A stretch of 64,000 nt of DNA. It comes from Nemania diffusa. Its lineage: Eukaryota; Ascomycota; Sordariomycetes; Xylariales; Xylariaceae. Below are positions 60,368 to 64,000 of the stretch, one piece after another. A program made the translations under genes and the position numbers. Under the pieces are notes generated by a model that saw only the letters and a list, made by a program, of their open reading frames with translations, had not been told where the DNA came from and made no database searches. How positions within the stretch are numbered: position 1 is the first letter of the stretch; each line of letters opens with the position of its first letter. The DNA lies in NCBI GenBank assembly GCA_038501195.1, contig JBBPUQ010000002.1, positions 2,790,001-2,854,000 of the forward strand, read 5' to 3'.

Positions 60368-62571
60368 ATGACCGGAGAATCAATCGAGAAGGAAAGAGTA
60401 GACGATCCGGCTTCGGGCTCCAACTCGTCGAGTATTCAGAATGAGTATCACCGTGAAGAACTACCCCCAGCGCGTATGGCGCTTCTCGGCCTCGGGTTAG
60501 TTATGCTGTTAGACTTATGTGGGCTTATACTGATTCGTAACTAGCCTATCAATCGGGCTCTTTCTCAGCTTTCTAGATAGCTCGATCGTGGCGACGAGTC
60601 TCTTCACTATTGGCACCGAGTTTAACGATATAAAGAGAGTAAATTGGGTCGCGTTGGCCTATACGCTGTCGTATCTGGGATGTGCGGTCTTCCTCGCTCG
60701 GACTGCGGATGTCGTTGGGCGGCGCGGCGCTTTCGTGATATCCTATATAATCTTCATAGCCTTCTCAATTGGGTGTGGCTTTGCGCAAAACCTCGAACAA
60801 CTCATTGCCTTCCGAGCGATCCAGGGACTTGGAGGATCAGGTGCGTTATCTTTGAAGAACATACTGTGGTACCGATCATTCTGACCAACTTAGGCCTATA
60901 CTCTATCACTTGTATGCATTTTAGAGTCCTTTATTCCCATATTTGTCAAGTTTTTATCCCAATATGTTTCTGCACCTTCCCGAAGCCTGCAAGAATACGT
61001 TAAATATTTCTTGGGAGCGGTGATGTTTAACACCTAGATTCGCATAGTGATCGTTTTCCCGGAGATCGCCCCCCCTCGGCTCCTGCAAGCGCTTGCGGCT
61101 GTTATTGGCATAATCATAACTTTGTCTAGCGTTCTCGGTCCTGTGCTGGGTGGCATTTTGACACATTATGCTAGTTGGCGTTGGATTTTCTGGATTAAGT
61201 GAGTTTACGCAATCGAAACGGAAATCATGACTTTTACAACATACTAAATAGACACTTTAGTGGACCCATCGGCGCAGTCTCTTTACTATTGTTTTTCACG
61301 ACATGGCCGAAACCTCAGTATCTGCCTGACCTTGAGCGACGATCATGGGGGGAACTGGACTATCTCGGATCAGCCTTGCTAATCGCAGGAACCGTGCTTG
61401 TTGTATTCCCGTTCCAGAGCGCTGGGAGTGCTACTGATCAGTGGGACCAAGCGATTTTCATAGCGCCGCTCATCCTGGGGTTGATTGCGTTTTTAGGGGT
61501 ATTCGCTTGGTCACTCTTTGTAAACAGGCGCTGGGGAGACAGAATCGCCGCGGCGCTTCCAATGAGCCTCCTCCGCAATAGGGTCTACGCTTTGGCCGTT
61601 TTGAACACGATGTTCCTTGGCTTTCCCTATATCCTCATCGTCTAGTAAGCAATCCCTGCGGTCAATTTGTTCTTGTCCGAGCGACCTCGAGAGCATAGGT
61701 ATCCTGCTGAAGGCTTAAGTTATGTCCTAGAGGCTTCTTATGGTTTCGCAATTCTTATAACTTAGGATTAAAATGGTGATAACTAATTTCGAGTGCTGCA
61801 GTGCCTTCCCACTTCGGTGTCAGGTTGTCAATGGAAAAGATGCTTTGATAGCTGGCGTCATGCTACTGCCTATGCTAGGATCTAGCGCCATAGGTTCTGC
61901 TATATCAGGCAGGGTCAACGGGAGGAAAGACCGGAGCTGTGAGACATTGGTTGTAGCCACAAGTTTCATGGCTCTAGGCTGTGGACTTCTCACGACGATC
62001 TCTGGCTCAGTAAGCCTTGAGCCCAAGGCTCTGGGATTTTTGGTATTCGTGGGCCTTGGGTTTGGTCTCTCTGTATCAACAACGACAATGCTGGCAGCAT
62101 TGCAGTCATCGATACGGGACCATGGTACGCACCTCTCTCTTATACGAGAGAAAAGTAGTGGACGCTAACATAAAATCAGCTGCTGCTCAAGGCATTGTAG
62201 CTCAAGTGCGGGTTTTCGGGGGAAGCCTAGGCATTGCAGCCTCTTCAGCAATCTTACAAACATCACTGCAGGCCCAAGGAGACGGATCTTTGACATCACA
62301 ACAAATATCTTCAGTTGAAGGTGGCGGTGCAAACCTGGCCCCGAGTGATCTCGCTGCGATTAGAAGAGCGTATGCTGATGCGTTCCGCGAAGACATGCGA
62401 GTGTGCACGATTATTGCGAGTATTGCTTTGCTTTGGGCATTGGGCACATATAGCCGTAAGCGGCTTAGTCGTGATGAGCGGCGACAGCAACAGGTTAGAG
62501 AAGAGATTGAACGGAGAAAAGCGGCCACGGCTGATAAGAAGCAACAACAAGAACAGCAACAGCTCAAATAA
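60368..62571 (+). CDS. MFS transporter, DHA2-like drug/proton antiporter type
   Basis: Predicted 555 residues from seven exons: 60368-60495, 60569-60840, 60894-60911, 61048-61198, 61261-61644, 61802-62124 and 62180-62571. Helix 1 is LLGLGFLDSSIVATSL, formed across the first intron. The loop 2-3 motif is TADVVGRRG, and the helix 4 motif is FRAIQGLGGSGLYSI, completed by an 18-base microexon (60894-60911). LIVFPEIAPPRLLQA follows, then motif C in LSSVLGPVLGGILTHYASWRWIFWI. The second half has GVMLLPMLGSSAIGSAISGRV and GFGLSVSTTTMLAALQ. The N-terminus is acidic and cytosolic; the C-terminal tail is a charged, Gln-rich helix (RRQQQVREEIERRKA). Motif C marks export-type MFS proteins; the substrate is unknown. 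No toxin or metabolite cluster is adjacent. Confidence 0.88.
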
Positions 62572-63722
62572 TTGGGATGAATAGAGTCTGATGTCAATTT
62601 CAGGACAGTTAGAGATTTGGATAACGCGAATTATGTCTACAGGTATGCATCGTTTGGAGTTCGGCTATTATCATGGTGTATCTAGCTAGATATGTTAGTT
62701 TACGGTGGCCTTTGCGAAGGTATAAGTAGGTAGATAGATAGATATGGTAGATGGATTAAGTTAAGTAAATACCTCTGTACTGACGTGTTTCGCTATAGAA
62801 ACGCTGATTAGTCGGCACAGAATGAAGTTCTCTACTCAATACTGCGATCGGCGGTCGACCCTCTTAGGCCTCGAGAGTTATTACTATCCAATGAGTCGAT
62901 TCTAACAGAACAGATATTGCGTTAGAGAAGCAGGCAGTGGTTCAGTGATGATGCTCATCCTATGGGGATTATGTGTTGTAGGTCGAGCTAGCGGAAGATA
63001 AGCTGCCGCTGCATATGAGCCGTTCACCGGTGACGTCGAATAAAGTACCTAAGAGACAGATCCAAAGATCCTGCACATTAGGTTGGGCGCAGACAAGGGA
63101 TTCTATAAATAGTGGTTACAGGTTACAGATTGGTAGTAACAGGCTGCAAATGCTCGTTACTTACTTAGGTACGTTACCTAAGTATGTACGTTGTAAATTT
63201 GTAGGTAGGACCGTAGGTGCTAGATAGGTACTGTACAGTTGGATTGATAAAAGCTGAAACTCGGTGGGTCGTCATAGGTGGACCTAACTAGGATGGTTGT
63301 GGCTTGTATTTATGGGGCCGACAATGCCAGTGCAGCTTGTGCCAAGAGCCTGAACTTCGAGATCAATTGAACTGATCGCCTGTCTTGGCCAAGATAGCGA
63401 TCGTCCTGACTCCATGAATACGACACCTTTTAACTCCCCTACTGTCTGCATCTTTGTATTACCACCATCACGACCACCTTCCGACGACATCCTCTGTCTG
63501 CACGATCTTTAAAAACTCTACAACCACGGCACACTACTTTTGTGGTTGACTACCGATCTGGCTTGATCTGTCGATGACGGCTTGGTGAATCGCAAAGGGG
63601 CCTAGGTCTCTCCTGACAGGTGGCTTTCGACGCGCGCGGCCCCTGTCGTCAGTCTTGTCAACCTACCTTGGGGGCTGTCTATCCGTCGCCATCACTGCCG
63701 GTCGGCTGTCCGTCACGTCCGA
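62572..63722. other. Intergenic region
   Basis: Between two plus-strand genes. TAGGTA/TACTTA words occur near 63150-63240. The 300 bases before 63723 are the likely promoter and leader of the last gene. No RNA gene is seen. Confidence 0.45.
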
Positions 63723-64000
63723 ATGGGATCCATGCTGCCCTCGTATGCGGTTCCCGCGAACTCTAAGGTGATGTCCCGGCATCATCCTGGCGTTTCCAAT
63801 GGCTACCCGCGGGAGGATAATGACCTTGACTTTGCTCCCCACAGGTGAGCACCCTTTGGGTACCTCTTCATCACTAGCTGCTGACGCTGATGCCATGCCT
63901 AGTTTTCTCCCCCGTTCGAATCCCGCGACACGACGTCGAAGGAAGTTACTAATGAGATTGGGTATAATCGCTGCCGCGATACTGCTGTTCGGACTCTTCG
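63723..64000 (+). CDS. N-terminal part of a type II membrane protein, cut by the window edge
   Basis: Exon 63723-63844, intron 63845-63902 (58 bases, GTGAGC donor, GCTGAC branch region, CCTAG acceptor), exon 63903 to beyond 64000. The 73 visible residues start MGSMLPSYAVPANSKVM and run through an acidic stretch (PREDNDLDFAPHSFLP). A cluster of arginines follows (TRRRRKLLMR), then a hydrophobic helix (LGIIAAAILLFGLF). A short basic cytosolic tail followed by a signal anchor is the layout of Golgi glycosyltransferases and similar type II proteins, but the enzyme part is outside the window, so the function is open. Confidence 0.65.

Noticed and set aside
63920..63936. GTTCGAATCCC, a possible tRNA B box
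   Set aside because: No pairing T stem, no A box at a suitable distance and no acceptor stem. The bases lie in a coding exon that splices cleanly.
1..64000. Secondary-metabolite gene cluster
   Set aside because: Regulators and one MFS transporter are present, but no polyketide synthase, NRPS, terpene cyclase, P450 or other tailoring gene is visible.

Overview
The window is nuclear DNA of a filamentous ascomycete (Pezizomycotina), most likely a sordariomycete. The evidence is the many short introns (about 50-80 bases, GTAAGT-type donors, CTAAC/CTGAT-type branch points, YAG acceptors), the Zn(II)2Cys6 regulators, and a HEI10-type meiotic RING protein with a fungal layout. Intergenic DNA is also littered with TAGGTA/TACCTA words, which I associate with some sordariomycetes. 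There is no prokaryotic or phage organisation. Gene models were built by hand by joining open frames across introns; frame and phase were checked at every junction. None is supported by transcripts or homology searches.

Left part (1-24 kb) is gene-rich. In order: the 3' end of an FMN 2-hydroxyacid (lactate) dehydrogenase with a C-terminal SKL; a DUF3712-like membrane protein; a tandem dihydroneopterin aldolase; a GNAT acetyltransferase; a SET-MYND methyltransferase; a Mis18-like centromere protein; a Rex1-type RNA exonuclease; a doubtful small or broken gene; the peroxisomal import receptor PEX5; a mitochondrial two-RRM protein whose start codon is split by an intron; and a bHLH regulator.

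Middle and right part (24-64 kb) is gene-poor. A stretch of about 10.8 kb without a convincing gene (24.0-34.8 kb) is followed by a Zn(II)2Cys6 regulator, an intron-containing tRNA-Thr(CGU), an unknown protein with an internal duplication, HEI10, a second Zn(II)2Cys6 regulator, the NEDD8-activating subunit ULA1, a Cys-rich single-pass membrane protein, a DHA2-like MFS transporter with an 18-base microexon, and the first exons of a type II membrane protein that runs off the right edge. Deserts at 41.0-45.6, 48.2-53.4 and 56.8-60.4 kb hold microsatellites and short tandem repeats only.

Most genes look like independent housekeeping or regulatory genes, and I see no biosynthetic gene cluster. One functional link is visible: the SKL-ended dehydrogenase is a plausible cargo of the PEX5 encoded 16 kb away. 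I found no clear undescribed multi-gene system. The most interesting items are the Mis18-like gene, the split start codon, the microexon, the tandem aldolase with catalytic residues divided between its two halves, and the duplicated-motif unknown protein beside HEI10.
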